Shown: positions 1 through 9,603, numbered from the stretch's first letter. The stretch: 64,000 bases of DNA from Acidobacteriota bacterium (GCA_013289685.1 JABCZL010000016.1:62001-126000); one strand, 5' to 3'. Notes: a model not told the origin generated them from the sequence alone. Numbers and translations: made by a program.

Positions 1-6
1 GCGTCG

Positions 7-969
7 TCAATACAACGAAGTTTCAAATCCCAGCCGCACCATCGTGAGTTTGATCTGGTCGGCATGTTCTTGAGCCACGGTCATGACAGCCGGCAACGCC
101 TCCAGAGCGGCAGCATACATTTCTCCAAAGATGGGAACCAGCTTGACTGCTCTGGTAATCAAGGTGAGCATGACCGCGGCTTCTTCCGACATGCCCTCTT
201 TGTTTTCCAGATACAGGTTGTAAACTTCAGTCCCCTCATTCGCCAGGTCCACTCCCTTCATTACCTTGCCTATCCCTTTGGTGAAGGCCTCGGCGCAGTT
301 GTGGCACTTGTCGACGATCCGAACGAAGGCTTCGAGCTTGCCCTTGTAGTTTTGCGCCTCAAGCGCGTCCAGTGCCCTGCCAGAAAGCCAGAGGATCTTT
401 TCCGCATTCTCGGACCCTTTCTTGATTTTCTCCAAAATTTCCGCGACCGTTCGCGTCTCTTGCTTCGTCAGGTCCCTGCCTTTGTCCTGGTATTTCAGCA
501 GTTCTTCCATTTGACCTGAGACTTTGGAGCAGGCTTCCACGGCATCCTTGTTGATCTCCTCGAATTTTTCGAGGAAGCTCACAGCCGCCGTTGGATATAA
601 GGACGTGTCGCTCTTTTTGACCAGAGTCCCGTGATAACCCCAGGTATCTTCGGCACTCCACGCGTTGTACTTCTCGAGATGCTTGAACGCGTCATAGAGA
701 CTGGTCACACCGAACATCCAATAGCCAGCGTTGGCGCAGGTGTGCATCTCCTTCTCCAGTTCTTTGCTGCGAGTGGGATGCTTTCTCGCGTTCGTGATTG
801 CGTTGGTGTAGAGGTCAAAGGCTGAGTTAAGGAAGTCAACCCTGATCTTGCGGAGACCTCCATTCTTGTTCCAGCAGTTTACGGGGGTGTCGTCCACGTC
901 GTCTCCGAGGTGTACTTCCGGGTTTCCATACCAATAATCGTGAAAGCTTTTGCGAATCCGTCCTGGCAT
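7..969 (-). CDS. Hypothetical helical protein, 320 aa
   Basis: I do not recognise this protein. It is predicted to be almost entirely helical and rich in Lys and Glu, with no signal peptide. A CxxC pair (KCHNC) lies near residue 222 and a long apolar stretch spans roughly residues 265-300, which could be a buried helical hairpin or a membrane-inserting segment. The ATG is preceded by GGAG at good spacing, and the stop lies just inside the window, so the gene is complete. Its bases are visibly AT-richer than the genes to its right, suggesting recent acquisition. It is divergent from the winged-helix regulator. Confidence 0.7.
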   Translation of the reverse strand: MPGRIRKSFHDYWYGNPEVHLGDDVDDTPVNCWNKNGGLRKIRVDFLNSAFDLYTNAITNARKHPTRSKELEKEMHTCANAGYWMFGVTSLYDAFKHLEKYNAWSAEDTWGYHGTLVKKSDTSLYPTAAVSFLEKFEEINKDAVEACSKVSGQMEELLKYQDKGRDLTKQETRTVAEILEKIKKGSENAEKILWLSGRALDALEAQNYKGKLEAFVRIVDKCHNCAEAFTKGIGKVMKGVDLANEGTEVYNLYLENKEGMSEEAAVMLTLITRAVKLVPIFGEMYAAALEALPAVMTVAQEHADQIKLTMVRLGFETSLY

Positions 970-1336
970 TTGAGTTTCTCCAATCGGCTTTTAGCGCCGG
1001 CGCTGATTTGTAACTACGAGAGCACCATGCTCCTGCGACCTCGTTTTCGTCGTTAAGCCAGCCTTAATAAGTGGTGAAGAAACTCTGAAGACACCTATGT
1101 CCTTGGCAGATTTGAAATTAGCAAGTCGCAGGAGTGGACGGTTGAGCGCCGTTTTTGGAGTGGTGGTGAAGTTTGCAATCGCGTGGGGCCCAGCGTAGAA
1201 TCGACCGCCAATCTTGGTCCTGGTTTCGCTAACCTCCCCCGTGCAAGATCGGCCTTTCGAAGCATAAGATCCATCACCAGTGGGGGATTTCGTCGCATCG
1301 AGCGACCGAAAATCCCGCGAGATTCTGAAGGGGTGT
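970..1336. other. Divergent intergenic region, no gene seen
   Basis: This gap separates two divergent genes and must hold both promoters. I see no RNA gene, repeat or convincing coding frame in it, and no clear sigma-70 hexamer pair. Confidence 0.5.
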
Positions 1337-4210
1337 ATGTCGAAGCAGCCCAAGCGCTTTTACGAATGCGGGCCATTCGTCCTGGACCCTCTGAATCACG
1401 TTCTCTCGCGCGGTGGATCCCCGCTGCCCCTGCCCCCGAAAGCCTTTGACACTCTGATGGTGCTGGTGGAGCACGGGGGCGATCTGGTTGAAAAGGAACA
1501 GCTTCTAAAGGCGGTTTGGCCCGATACCTTCGTCGAGGAAAACAATCTGACGCAGTACATCTCGCTGCTGCGAAGGGTCTTGGGGGACAACTCGGATCAA
1601 CGGCAATACATCGAGACCGTACCCAAGCTGGGGTATCGCTTCGTAGCTCCGGTGCGGGAAGTGGAATCGGAACAGAGCGAGGGCCAGGAGACGCGCGAGT
1701 TCGCTGGTTCAACCATTGTTGGTTCCGCGCCAAGGGCACCCTCCCTGGGAGCGGAAAAAAGACCACCCGCACCAGCAGCCTCTGCGCCCCTTTTTTCTCT
1801 CTTTCGCATGCATTCCACGTTCTTTCTTTTAGGGCTTGCGATGGTCGGGCTCGCCGCCATCGGACTGCTTGCGTTGCGAATGTTCCACCGACCGCAGGCC
1901 CAGGCGCCGTCGGTCGCGGTGGAAGTGCGGCGCGCAGTGGCCGTGCTGGGGTTCAAGAACCTGGCGGGGAATCCCGAGGCGGATTGGCTTTCTACCGCCC
2001 TGGTGGAAATGCTGAATACCGAGCTGTCGGCCGGAGAGCGGCTGCGGGCGGTGTCGGGCGAAGACATTGCGCGAGCGAAGAAGGATCTCAAGATCGTCGA
2101 CAACAACATTTTGTCCAGGACCAGCCTGGCGCAGGTGCGCAAGAGCCTGGGGGCCGACGTGACCGTCTCGGGGTCCTACCTGGAGATGGGCTCGGGATCG
2201 GATGGACAGATCCGCCTCGACATCCAGATTCAGGATACGGCCGCCGGCGACACCATTGGGTCGATTGCCGAAGTGGGCACGGTTTCCGACTTGTTTCAGC
2301 TGATCAGCCGGAGTGGCAGACAATTGCGGGCGAAACTGGGAGCGTCGGAGGCCTCGAGTCTGGAGGAGGGGGAAATCCGCGCCGCGCTTCCGTCCACTCC
2401 GGAGGCTGCCCGTTTTTATTCGCTGGGCTTGGCGAAGTTACGGGAGTTCGACGCACCGGCGGCCCAGACTTTGTTCAGCAAGGCGTTGGCCATCGATCCG
2501 AACTATGCCCTGGGGCATTCTGCCCTGGCGGCGGCGTGGTCGGCGCTCGGATATGACGAGAAGGCCAGGGTGGAAGCCAAACGCGCCTTCGACTTATCAG
2601 GGAATCTTTCCCGCGAAGAACGTCTTCTGATCGGAGGGCGCTACCACCAGATGAGCCGGGAGTGGGACAAAGCGGTCGAAACCTATCAACTCCTGTTCAG
2701 CTTCTTCCCCGATAATCTTGAATACGGACTTCGGCTCATGGACGCGCAGACTTCCGCCAGCCGGGGAAAGGATGCACAAGCCACGGCGGCGAAGTTGCGG
2801 AAATTGCCGCCTCCGTTCAGTGAAGATCCGCAGATCGACCTGGCGGAAGCGGACGCGGCCGCCTCGCTAGGAAACTTCAAAGAGGAATTGCAGAGCGCCG
2901 AGATTGCCGCCACCAAGGGAGAAGCGTTGGGAGAGCAGTTGCTGGTGGCGCGGGCGCTGGTACAACAGGCCCGGGCGTCCCACGCTCTCGGTCAACCAGA
3001 CAAGGCCATCAGCGCTCTCACAAAGGCAAAAGAGTTGTTCCGGGTTGCGGGAGACCGGCAGGGCGGAGCTTTGACGTTGCTGGTGACGGCTGGCGTACTC
3101 AAAGGCGTGGGGGATTACTCGAAAGCCCGCGAGACTGCCAACGAAGCTCTGCATGATTTCGAACAGATTGGCGACAAGAGAGGCGTGGCCCAGTCGCTGA
3201 ATGCGGTGGCAACCATTCATTACGAGCAGGGTGAGTTACCCCAGGCGAAGGCGGTGTTCGAACAATATCTGCAAACCGAGCGCGAGGTGGGATCGAAGAT
3301 TAACATCGCCGGCGCTCTGGGAAATATCGCGAACGTGCTCGAAGTGCAAGGTGATTTGGCGGAAGCACAGAGACTAACGCAGGAGTCGATTCAGGTCTTT
3401 ACTGAGGTCGGGGACCAGAAGGCCCTGGGGATCGCGCTGGGCAACCTGGCGAACCTGCTTGTCGAGGAAGGCGATCTGCAACAGGCCAGGAAGACCTACG
3501 AAGACGCACTCAAGATCAAGCGAGAGATCGGCTACCAAAGGGGCGTGGCGTACGATTTGGAGGGACTCGGCAAAATCTACGAATCGGCAGGCGATCTGGG
3601 GAATGCCCGCAAGAACGCAGAAGAAGCGCTCGCAATTCGAAATGCGATTGGCGAGAAACACAATGCCGCTACCAGTGAGTTGGGCCTGGCCGAGCTGGCC
3701 TTGGATGAAGGCAAGCCACCAGACGCGGAGACCTTGGCGAACCGGGCGATCGAACTGTTTAAGAGTGAGAAGTCAACGGTTGACGAGGCATATGGGCAGG
3801 CGATTCTGGCTCGCTGCTTGCTGGCGGAGGGCAAGGTCGCCGACGCGCAGAATGCGGTGAACCGTGCTTTGTCCCTTTCTCGCGGCAGCGCCAGCCGGCC
3901 CCTTCGTTTTGAAATCGCCATCGCTTCCGGGTATATGAAGCTTGCGCAGAGCAAGCCGAGCAATCCGGGCGCAGCGTCGGAGGCGGCGAAACTGCTGCAG
4001 GCTGCGGTCGACGAGGCGCACCGCTGCGGCTATGCCGGATACGAATTCAGACTTCGGCTCGTTCTGGGCGAAGTCGAAATGAAGTACGGTAGTCCGGCAG
4101 CCGGGGCATCAGAGCTGGGACGGCTGGTGCAGGACGCTAAGGCCAAAGGCTTCGAGCTGTTGGCGCACGGGGCAAGCGAGAGATTGAGCGCGCCGCAAGC
4201 GATGAGGTGA
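1337..4210 (+). CDS. CadC-type winged-helix regulator with TPR sensor domain
   Basis: A 957-residue one-component regulator. Residues about 8-110 form an OmpR/PhoB-type winged helix, including the PPKAFDTLMVLVE and GYRFVAPV motifs. One transmembrane helix follows at about residues 162-184. Next comes a TolB/FlgO-like alpha-beta domain (VAVLGFKNLAGN, about 195-345), then a long tetratricopeptide array to the C terminus. The DNA-binding domain should be cytoplasmic and the TPR part periplasmic, as in CadC. Target and signal are unknown. I start at ATG 1337, where AAGGGG lies upstream and the domain begins directly; an ATG 57 bases upstream is also open. This architecture is frequent in Acidobacteriota. 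Confidence 0.9.
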   Translation: MSKQPKRFYECGPFVLDPLNHVLSRGGSPLPLPPKAFDTLMVLVEHGGDLVEKEQLLKAVWPDTFVEENNLTQYISLLRRVLGDNSDQRQYIETVPKLGYRFVAPVREVESEQSEGQETREFAGSTIVGSAPRAPSLGAEKRPPAPAASAPLFSLFRMHSTFFLLGLAMVGLAAIGLLALRMFHRPQAQAPSVAVEVRRAVAVLGFKNLAGNPEADWLSTALVEMLNTELSAGERLRAVSGEDIARAKKDLKIVDNNILSRTSLAQVRKSLGADVTVSGSYLEMGSGSDGQIRLDIQIQDTAAGDTIGSIAEVGTVSDLFQLISRSGRQLRAKLGASEASSLEEGEIRAALPSTPEAARFYSLGLAKLREFDAPAAQTLFSKALAIDPNYALGHSALAAAWSALGYDEKARVEAKRAFDLSGNLSREERLLIGGRYHQMSREWDKAVETYQLLFSFFPDNLEYGLRLMDAQTSASRGKDAQATAAKLRKLPPPFSEDPQIDLAEADAAASLGNFKEELQSAEIAATKGEALGEQLLVARALVQQARASHALGQPDKAISALTKAKELFRVAGDRQGGALTLLVTAGVLKGVGDYSKARETANEALHDFEQIGDKRGVAQSLNAVATIHYEQGELPQAKAVFEQYLQTEREVGSKINIAGALGNIANVLEVQGDLAEAQRLTQESIQVFTEVGDQKALGIALGNLANLLVEEGDLQQARKTYEDALKIKREIGYQRGVAYDLEGLGKIYESAGDLGNARKNAEEALAIRNAIGEKHNAATSELGLAELALDEGKPPDAETLANRAIELFKSEKSTVDEAYGQAILARCLLAEGKVADAQNAVNRALSLSRGSASRPLRFEIAIASGYMKLAQSKPSNPGAASEAAKLLQAAVDEAHRCGYAGYEFRLRLVLGEVEMKYGSPAAGASELGRLVQDAKAKGFELLAHGASERLSAPQAMR

Positions 4211-4368
4211 CGTCCGAATCCGCGCCAAAAGGCGATTGTCTATCGATCTCCGTCTGACAAGCTGGGGTGTATGATTTTTTTCTCTCGGGTTCCAAAATGC
4301 AAATTCCGGGCCGCGGTTGAAAGGATCCCCGGACCCAGTTTTCTTCTTTTGCATGTAGGAGGCGCTCA

Positions 4369-4893
4369 ATGCCTGTGATCACTGTTACGCTCGTGGATCA
4401 TACCGATTCCCCGCAACTGATTCCGCTGATCCAGACGCATCTGGAGGATATCCTCTGCGATCTATTGTTTTCGCCCTCTGAAGCGGCGGTCGTCAATATA
4501 CGGTCTACAGCAATCCGTCCGAAGGACAGCGAGCAAGATCTGGTCCTTCATTTCGTCGACAATATCGCCAACTCGTACGTCGCCGCTAACATGCCCGGTC
4601 CACCGATCAGTACTGAAGACGGTGGCGTTACGCGCCCCAGGCAGGACAAGACGGGATCGGAGTTCTACAAATTTCCAACCGATCAAAATGGTAAGCCCTT
4701 GGGACAGTTCAAAGCTATCGGATACGCGAAGGTGGCGGCGCATGAGGCGATGCACAACGTGACCAGATTGGACAACAGCAAGCTGCACCCCCAAGGCGGC
4801 ATCGCAGGAAAACCACCGAATCTTCCTGTGAACGACGCGAACCGGAAGGCCTTTCAAGCCGGCCTGGGTAACATCCCCAAGCAGTTGCTCTAA
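4369..4893 (+). CDS. Small HExxH-containing putative metalloprotease
   Basis: A 174-residue protein with no signal peptide. Near residues 125-129 it carries HEAMH, a zincin-type HExxH signature inside an AxxAAHEAMHNVTRL context. A further His lies eleven residues after the second motif His (NSKLHPQGG). I infer a zinc-dependent peptidase-like fold, but the third ligand does not fit the metzincin or gluzincin spacing exactly. A strong AGGAGG precedes the ATG. The gene stands alone between a regulator and an exported TPR protein. Composition is slightly AT-rich relative to neighbours. No function is assigned beyond the motif. Confidence 0.7.
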   Translation: MPVITVTLVDHTDSPQLIPLIQTHLEDILCDLLFSPSEAAVVNIRSTAIRPKDSEQDLVLHFVDNIANSYVAANMPGPPISTEDGGVTRPRQDKTGSEFYKFPTDQNGKPLGQFKAIGYAKVAAHEAMHNVTRLDNSKLHPQGGIAGKPPNLPVNDANRKAFQAGLGNIPKQLL

Positions 4894-5033
4894 CCGCCGA
4901 TGTCACGGCAAAGTCGTTGCCGTATGTATGCGGCACCCCCCTGAGGGCGTTTGACCCTCTGCTTCTAAGACCGTAAACTGAATGGTGTTCTCCGCCTATC
5001 TTCGATTGTGATCGTGGCCGTCGGGCGGCCATC

Positions 5034-6596
5034 GTGCGGGAGGGATTCCTGAGTCGTTTCTTCCTGAGTCGTCTTGTGGGTTGTGGGCTTCGAAGTTTGA
5101 TCGTTGCAGCCGGTCTGGGGCTGCTGGCACCGCTGTGTCTGGCGGACAGCAATAATCCGATCACGCTGGATACCAGCGAGACCTTATTCGCCGTGCTGAC
5201 GGCGATGAATGGGTGCGGGTACGACGTCGGGCTGACTATTTCCGATGCGCAGCGGCTCAACATCCGGGCCGAGTTGGATAAAAACGTCAAGAATTCGGAA
5301 GAGGCGCAGGCCGCCCTGGGCGCGATGTGCGACTGGTATGTGGCGCACCGGGGAAGAGATGCGGCGCATGATTTATCGCAATACGTGTCGCTGGCGCTCT
5401 ATATGCAGGGCCCGCCGCATTTTCTGCCCAAGGTGAAGGAAGATGAACTGCCTCCGGATGCGTTGCCGATCGCGGGATTCGGAAAGCTGCTGGAGCCGTT
5501 CTACGACAAGGCCGGACTGCACTCGATCTGGGAGCGGCACCGGGCGAACTACGCCGCGCTGTTGGCACGCTATCAGGAACCGCTGCGGAAGATGGTGTTC
5601 GACACCGATATCTACCTGAAACTGCAGTCGGGGGGATTTCTGGGGCGTACGTTCACGGTTTACCTGGACTTCCTGGGGGATCCGAATGAAGCCAATGCCC
5701 GGAATTACGGCACGGACTACGATGTGGTGGTATTTCCTTCGCCGGACCCGAGTTCGACGGATCCGCTGAAGATGCCGCAGATCCGGCATGCCTACCTGCA
5801 CTACTTGCTGGATCCTCTGGCCGATAAACATTTCGGCGCGATCAAGCGGATCGAACCGCTGCTGCAATCGGTGAAGCGGGCGCCGCTGGAAGAGAGCTTC
5901 AAGACCGACATCACGTTGCTCGTGACCGAGTGCCTGGTGCGGGCGATCGAGATCCGAACCACCGGAACCAAGCAGACCGCCGAGGCCATGCGGCTGCAGG
6001 CGGTGGATGATGCGGTGAAACAGGGCTACATCCTGACGAAGTATTTCTACACTTCGCTGCTGGCGTTCGAAAAGGATCCGGCTGGGCTGCGGACCGCATA
6101 TATTGACATCCTCGAAAACATCGATTTGAAGGCGCAAGAAAAGGCGGCGAACGAACTGCAGTATGTCCAGGTCTCGGCTCCGGAACTGGTGCAGTTATCG
6201 CGCATGGAGGACCGGCGGATTCTGTCGACGGCCGACAAGCGGTTGGCGGCGGGCGATCCCAAGGGCGCGCAGGAACTGGCCCAGCAGGCGCTGGAAAAGA
6301 AGATAGGGGATCCGGGGCGGGCGCAGTTCATCCTGGCGCAGGCGGCAGTCATGAGCAAGAACCGGGAAGTGGCCCTGGAGGATTTTCAGAAGGCGATTCA
6401 GCAGACGAAAGATCCTAAGATCGTGGCTTGGTCGCACGTGTACCTGGGAAGAATTCTGGACATGAAAGAGGACCGCGAGGCAGCGATGGACGAGTACCGC
6501 GCGGCGCTGACCGCGGGAGCTGAGTTGCCCGAAGTAAAGGCGGCTGCGGAACGCGGACTGCAACAGGCGTACGAGCCGCCGGCGAAACCACAGTAA
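5034..6596 (+). CDS. Exported TPR-containing hypothetical protein
   Basis: A 520-residue protein whose N terminus has a basic start, an apolar run (LIVAAGLGLLAPLCLA) and a plausible signal-peptidase site near residue 38. The mature part is helical. The last 120 residues (from about 400) form tetratricopeptide repeats (AAGDPKGAQELAQQALEKK and following). The family is not recognised; secreted TPR proteins of this sort are common in Acidobacteriota and usually act as scaffolds. The start is GTG 5034; internal GTG or TTG starts cannot be excluded. It is followed by another exported TPR protein on the same strand. Confidence 0.75.
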   Translation: MREGFLSRFFLSRLVGCGLRSLIVAAGLGLLAPLCLADSNNPITLDTSETLFAVLTAMNGCGYDVGLTISDAQRLNIRAELDKNVKNSEEAQAALGAMCDWYVAHRGRDAAHDLSQYVSLALYMQGPPHFLPKVKEDELPPDALPIAGFGKLLEPFYDKAGLHSIWERHRANYAALLARYQEPLRKMVFDTDIYLKLQSGGFLGRTFTVYLDFLGDPNEANARNYGTDYDVVVFPSPDPSSTDPLKMPQIRHAYLHYLLDPLADKHFGAIKRIEPLLQSVKRAPLEESFKTDITLLVTECLVRAIEIRTTGTKQTAEAMRLQAVDDAVKQGYILTKYFYTSLLAFEKDPAGLRTAYIDILENIDLKAQEKAANELQYVQVSAPELVQLSRMEDRRILSTADKRLAAGDPKGAQELAQQALEKKIGDPGRAQFILAQAAVMSKNREVALEDFQKAIQQTKDPKIVAWSHVYLGRILDMKEDREAAMDEYRAALTAGAELPEVKAAAERGLQQAYEPPAKPQ

Positions 6597-6728
6597 AGAG
6601 CTATCAGCTTTCAGCCGTCAGCTTTCGGTAAAACCTGCTGAGGTTCTGTATCGCTGCGATAAAATGCTACGGTTGCGGGCTTCGCGGGTGGATTTGAAAT
6701 CAGAAGAGTTTGGGGTTGAGGAGAAAGC

Positions 6729-7622
6729 ATGAAGCGAGCGGCGATCATAATCGCAGTGCTGGGCATGTGCGCGGGAAGTTTCGGACAGAGCAACAACAAG
6801 CCTGCGGGGCAGACTTCGCAGCCCGCGCAACCCGCGGGACAAGCTACGCAACCCGCGGGACAAGCGGCGGCGGCGGCGGCGCAGGGCAAGCGGCCTCCAC
6901 AAGCCAAGACGCAGCCTGAGTATGAGGCATACAAGGCAGCCTCGGCGCAGACGGATCCGGCGGCATTGGAAAAAGCTGCCGATGATTTCGCGGCGAAGTT
7001 TCCAGACAGCGAGCTGCGTGCCTTGGTGTACACCGCGGCCATGCAGCGTTATCAGCAGGCCAACAACGCCGACAAAATGATCGATATGGGCAAGAAGATA
7101 CTGGCGATCGATCCCGATGATCCGGCAGCGCTGGTCGGAGTTTCTCAGGCCTTGGCGGAGCGCACCCGCGACACGGATCTGGATAAAGATGAGCGTAACG
7201 CCGAAGCCAAGAAGTACGCAGAACATGCGCTGGTGACGATAGACACCGACGTTCCCAGCACGGGCTATCCTCCGGAAAAGTTAGCTGCGTTCAAGAATTT
7301 CTTGCGGTCCGTGGCGTATGGGGTACTGGGCACGATCTCGTTCAAAGCCAGCAGTTGGGCCGATGCTGAAACGAATCTGCGAAAGTCGATTGACGTGTTG
7401 CCGGAGCAGCCGGATACGCTAGTGGTGTTCCGGCTGGCGGTTGCGCTGGATATGCAGAACAAGTATCCGGAAGCGATGAAATACGCCGACCAGGCGGTGG
7501 ATCTCACCAAAGATCGGCCAGACTCCGGTGTGGGCAAAGCGGCGCGCGATGAGAAGGACCGCCTGACGAAACTGAGCGTGGGCACGGCGCCGGGACAGAC
7601 TACCGCGCCTCCGAAGAACTAG
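6729..7622 (+). CDS. Exported TPR protein with Ala/Gln/Pro-rich linker
   Basis: A 297-residue protein beginning with a clear signal peptide (KRAAIIIAVLGMCAGSFGQ). An imperfect repeat of the type QPAGQ follows at about residues 22-55, then tetratricopeptide-like helices from about 65 to 285. It is predicted to be periplasmic. No lipobox follows the signal helix, so it is probably not a lipoprotein. GAGGAGAAAGC upstream supports the ATG. The 15 bases covering the stop codon are duplicated directly afterwards, a small tandem duplication. It lies just upstream of the RNase III and signal peptidase group. Confidence 0.75.
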   Translation: MKRAAIIIAVLGMCAGSFGQSNNKPAGQTSQPAQPAGQATQPAGQAAAAAAQGKRPPQAKTQPEYEAYKAASAQTDPAALEKAADDFAAKFPDSELRALVYTAAMQRYQQANNADKMIDMGKKILAIDPDDPAALVGVSQALAERTRDTDLDKDERNAEAKKYAEHALVTIDTDVPSTGYPPEKLAAFKNFLRSVAYGVLGTISFKASSWADAETNLRKSIDVLPEQPDTLVVFRLAVALDMQNKYPEAMKYADQAVDLTKDRPDSGVGKAARDEKDRLTKLSVGTAPGQTTAPPKN

Positions 7623-7670
7623 GTTCCGAAGAACTAGGTGGCGGACGGCTCGTCGGTATCGCCAGAAAGA

Positions 7671-7717
7671 AGCCGCGAGCTGCGCTCGCTGGACAGCCGG
7701 GGGCGGCTGTCCCCACA
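7671..7717. repeat. REP-like palindrome, family C
   Basis: Contains GGACAGCC followed by GGCTGTCC with a short loop (7691-7712) and then CCCACATGT. Read on the minus strand it matches the elements at 51176 and 55069, including the GAGCGxAGCTC tail. It lies between the TPR gene and rnc and could form a hairpin in the transcript. Confidence 0.7.
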
Positions 7718-7749
7718 TGTGGATGTTTGTCCAATGGCTGTCCCGACAT

Positions 7750-8550
7750 ATGAAGGAACGGGAAATCACGGCGCTGGAAGAGGGGCTGGGCTACCATTTC
7801 CGGCGGCGCGCCGTCATTGAGCAAGCGGTCACGCACAGTTCGCAGGCGCGCGAGCAAGAATCGCAACAGGCGGGCGAAAGCAAGTACAAGGTCAGCGACA
7901 ACGAGCAGCTGGAATTCCTGGGCGATGCGGTGCTGGCGCTGGTGACCAGCGAGGAATTGTTTCAGCGCTTCCCGCAGTTTCGGGAAGGCGAACTTTCCAA
8001 GCTGCGGGCGCATCTAGTCAGTGAGCGGCATTTGATCCAGGTGGCGCAGCAACTGGAACTGGGCCACTATCTGCGCCTGGGGCGGGGCGAGGAAAAGAGC
8101 GGGGGGCGGGGCAAGACGGCGCTGTTGGTGGACGCGCTGGAGGCGATCCTGGCGGCGATTTATCTGGACGGCGGGCTTGAGGTGGCGCGGGAGTTCGTTC
8201 TGCGCAACGTGATTGCGCCGGAACTGGAGCGGATGGAGCGCGGCGGGGGCACGCTGCCGGTGACGGATTTCAAGTCTGCACTGCAGGAAGCGGCGCAGAG
8301 CCTGGGTTTGCCGCAGCCCGCGTATGTGCTGGTGGAAGAAGCTGGTCCGGAGCACCACAAAACGTTTACGGTCGAGGCGCGATTGCACCTGAAGAATGGG
8401 AAAGACGCGGAGTTTGTGGGACGCGCCCAGGGTTCGACCAAGAAGACGGCCGAGCAGGACGCGGCGCGGCAGCTGCTGACGTTCCTGGCTTCGCGTCCGA
8501 AAGCAGCAGAGGCGAAAGGGGCGCGGGCCTCAGGCCCGGCGGACAAGTAG
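7750..8550 (+). CDS. rnc: Ribonuclease III
   Basis: Double-stranded-RNA endonuclease that processes rRNA precursors and structured mRNAs in the cytoplasm. The signature NEQLEFLGDAVLALV lies near residues 45-60, with the second catalytic acidic cluster (LVDALEAILAAIYLDGG) about 60 residues further on. A C-terminal double-stranded-RNA-binding domain (DFKSALQEAAQSLG to STKKTAEQDAARQLL) begins near residue 165. I prefer ATG 7750 (266 residues), since the domain (LEEGLGYHFRRR) begins directly after it. An ATG at 7717 would add 11 residues encoded by the REP-like palindrome. lepB starts 5 bases downstream, so the two are probably co-transcribed. Confidence 0.95.
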   Translation: MKEREITALEEGLGYHFRRRAVIEQAVTHSSQAREQESQQAGESKYKVSDNEQLEFLGDAVLALVTSEELFQRFPQFREGELSKLRAHLVSERHLIQVAQQLELGHYLRLGRGEEKSGGRGKTALLVDALEAILAAIYLDGGLEVAREFVLRNVIAPELERMERGGGTLPVTDFKSALQEAAQSLGLPQPAYVLVEEAGPEHHKTFTVEARLHLKNGKDAEFVGRAQGSTKKTAEQDAARQLLTFLASRPKAAEAKGARASGPADK

Positions 8551-8555
8551 AGTTC

Positions 8556-9491
8556 ATGGAATCGCCAAATCTCGATTCGCCAAACCTCGATTCGCCAAAC
8601 CTCGATTCGCTAAACCTCGAATCGTCAAGCCTCCCGCTCGCTTCGTCCGACGGCGCCGTCGCGCCGCCTGTCGCCTCGCCCGAGGCTCCCATCGCTCCGA
8701 CTGACGTTCCTGTCCGCGCGCCCGACGCACCCGCTCGTGCTCCCCGCGTCCGCGTCGTAACCAGCTTCGGCACCGATCTGATCGGCTCCCTGCAATCGCT
8801 GCTGGGCACGGTGGTGATTGCCATTTTCGTGATCACGTTCATTGTGCAGGCGTTCCAGATTCCATCGGAATCGATGGAGAATACGCTGCTGGTCGGCGAC
8901 TACCTGCTGGTGAACAAGCTGTGCTATGGGGGACAAGGGCTGGCTGATCGGTTCATGCCCTATCAGAAGATCGCGCGCGGCGATGTGATCGTATTTCATT
9001 ATCCCGTGGATCCGCAGCAGCACTTCGTCAAGCGCGTGATCGGCGTGCCCGGAGACAAGCTGCGGATGGTGAGCAAAAAGGTCCTGATCAACGGCAAACC
9101 ACTCGATGAACCGTATGTACGGTTTCTGGAACCACCTAATAACTTGTTTCGCGACAATTTTCCGCGCACCGATATTCCAGCCTTTGGCCTGGAAGGAAAG
9201 TGGTGGCTGGAAATGAAGAAGCTGGTGGAAGACGGGCAGCTGATTATTCCGGAAGGGCATTACTTCGTGATGGGCGACAACCGCGACAACAGCCAGGACA
9301 GCCGCTATTGGGGGTTCGTGCCGCGGGAGAATATTATCGGGAGGCCGCTGGTGATCTACTGGTCGGTGGTGCGGGACTGGGATCACAGCTCGCCATCGTC
9401 GGTCACGGGCTGGCTGTATCACCTGGCGTACGCGGTCACGCACATCCTTCAGATCACGCGCTGGAACCGCACGCTCCGGCTGGTACACTGA
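8556..9491 (+). CDS. lepB: Signal peptidase I (first copy)
   Basis: Membrane serine protease that cleaves signal peptides from exported proteins. A transmembrane helix at about residues 80-100 is followed by IPSESMENTLL with the nucleophile Ser106. The general-base Lys is near residue 159 (FVKRVIGVPGD), and the conserved GDNRDNSQDSRYWG box is present. The first 70 residues are unusual. They open with five 15-base tandem repeats encoding an SPNLD-type pentapeptide and continue as an Ala/Pro-rich linker, presumably cytoplasmic. It is 5 bases after rnc and is followed by a second signal peptidase. Confidence 0.95.
   Translation: MESPNLDSPNLDSPNLDSLNLESSSLPLASSDGAVAPPVASPEAPIAPTDVPVRAPDAPARAPRVRVVTSFGTDLIGSLQSLLGTVVIAIFVITFIVQAFQIPSESMENTLLVGDYLLVNKLCYGGQGLADRFMPYQKIARGDVIVFHYPVDPQQHFVKRVIGVPGDKLRMVSKKVLINGKPLDEPYVRFLEPPNNLFRDNFPRTDIPAFGLEGKWWLEMKKLVEDGQLIIPEGHYFVMGDNRDNSQDSRYWGFVPRENIIGRPLVIYWSVVRDWDHSSPSSVTGWLYHLAYAVTHILQITRWNRTLRLVH
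8559..8633 (+). repeat. Five 15-bp tandem repeats inside lepB
   Basis: Five consecutive units close to GATTCGCCAAACCTC occupy codons 2-26 of the first signal peptidase gene and encode (D/E)S(P/L/S)(N/S)L. The two central units are identical. The array is in frame, so unit loss or gain would only change the length of the N-terminal tail. Confidence 0.9.
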
Positions 9492-9530
9492 GTAGGCTGA
9501 GTTTCAGGGGTTGGCCTGAGTAACGAATCC

Positions 9531-9603
9531 CTCAGGGGCTGAAGCCTGCATTTCTTCTGGGTGTTAGCGGCACGGCTGAAGCCGTGCCCTTCCCAAAACC
9601 TTT
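9531..9603. repeat. REP-like palindrome, family A
   Basis: Between the two signal peptidase genes lies a half-element (CTCAGGGGCTGAAGCC) followed by a perfect hairpin at 9569-9588 (GGCACGGCT, GAAG-type loop, GCCGTGCC). The core CGGCTGAAGCCG recurs at several other gaps in this window. Confidence 0.8.

Noticed and set aside
8559-8633. CRISPR-like repeat run
   Set aside because: The repeats are contiguous, in frame and encode the tail of a signal peptidase.
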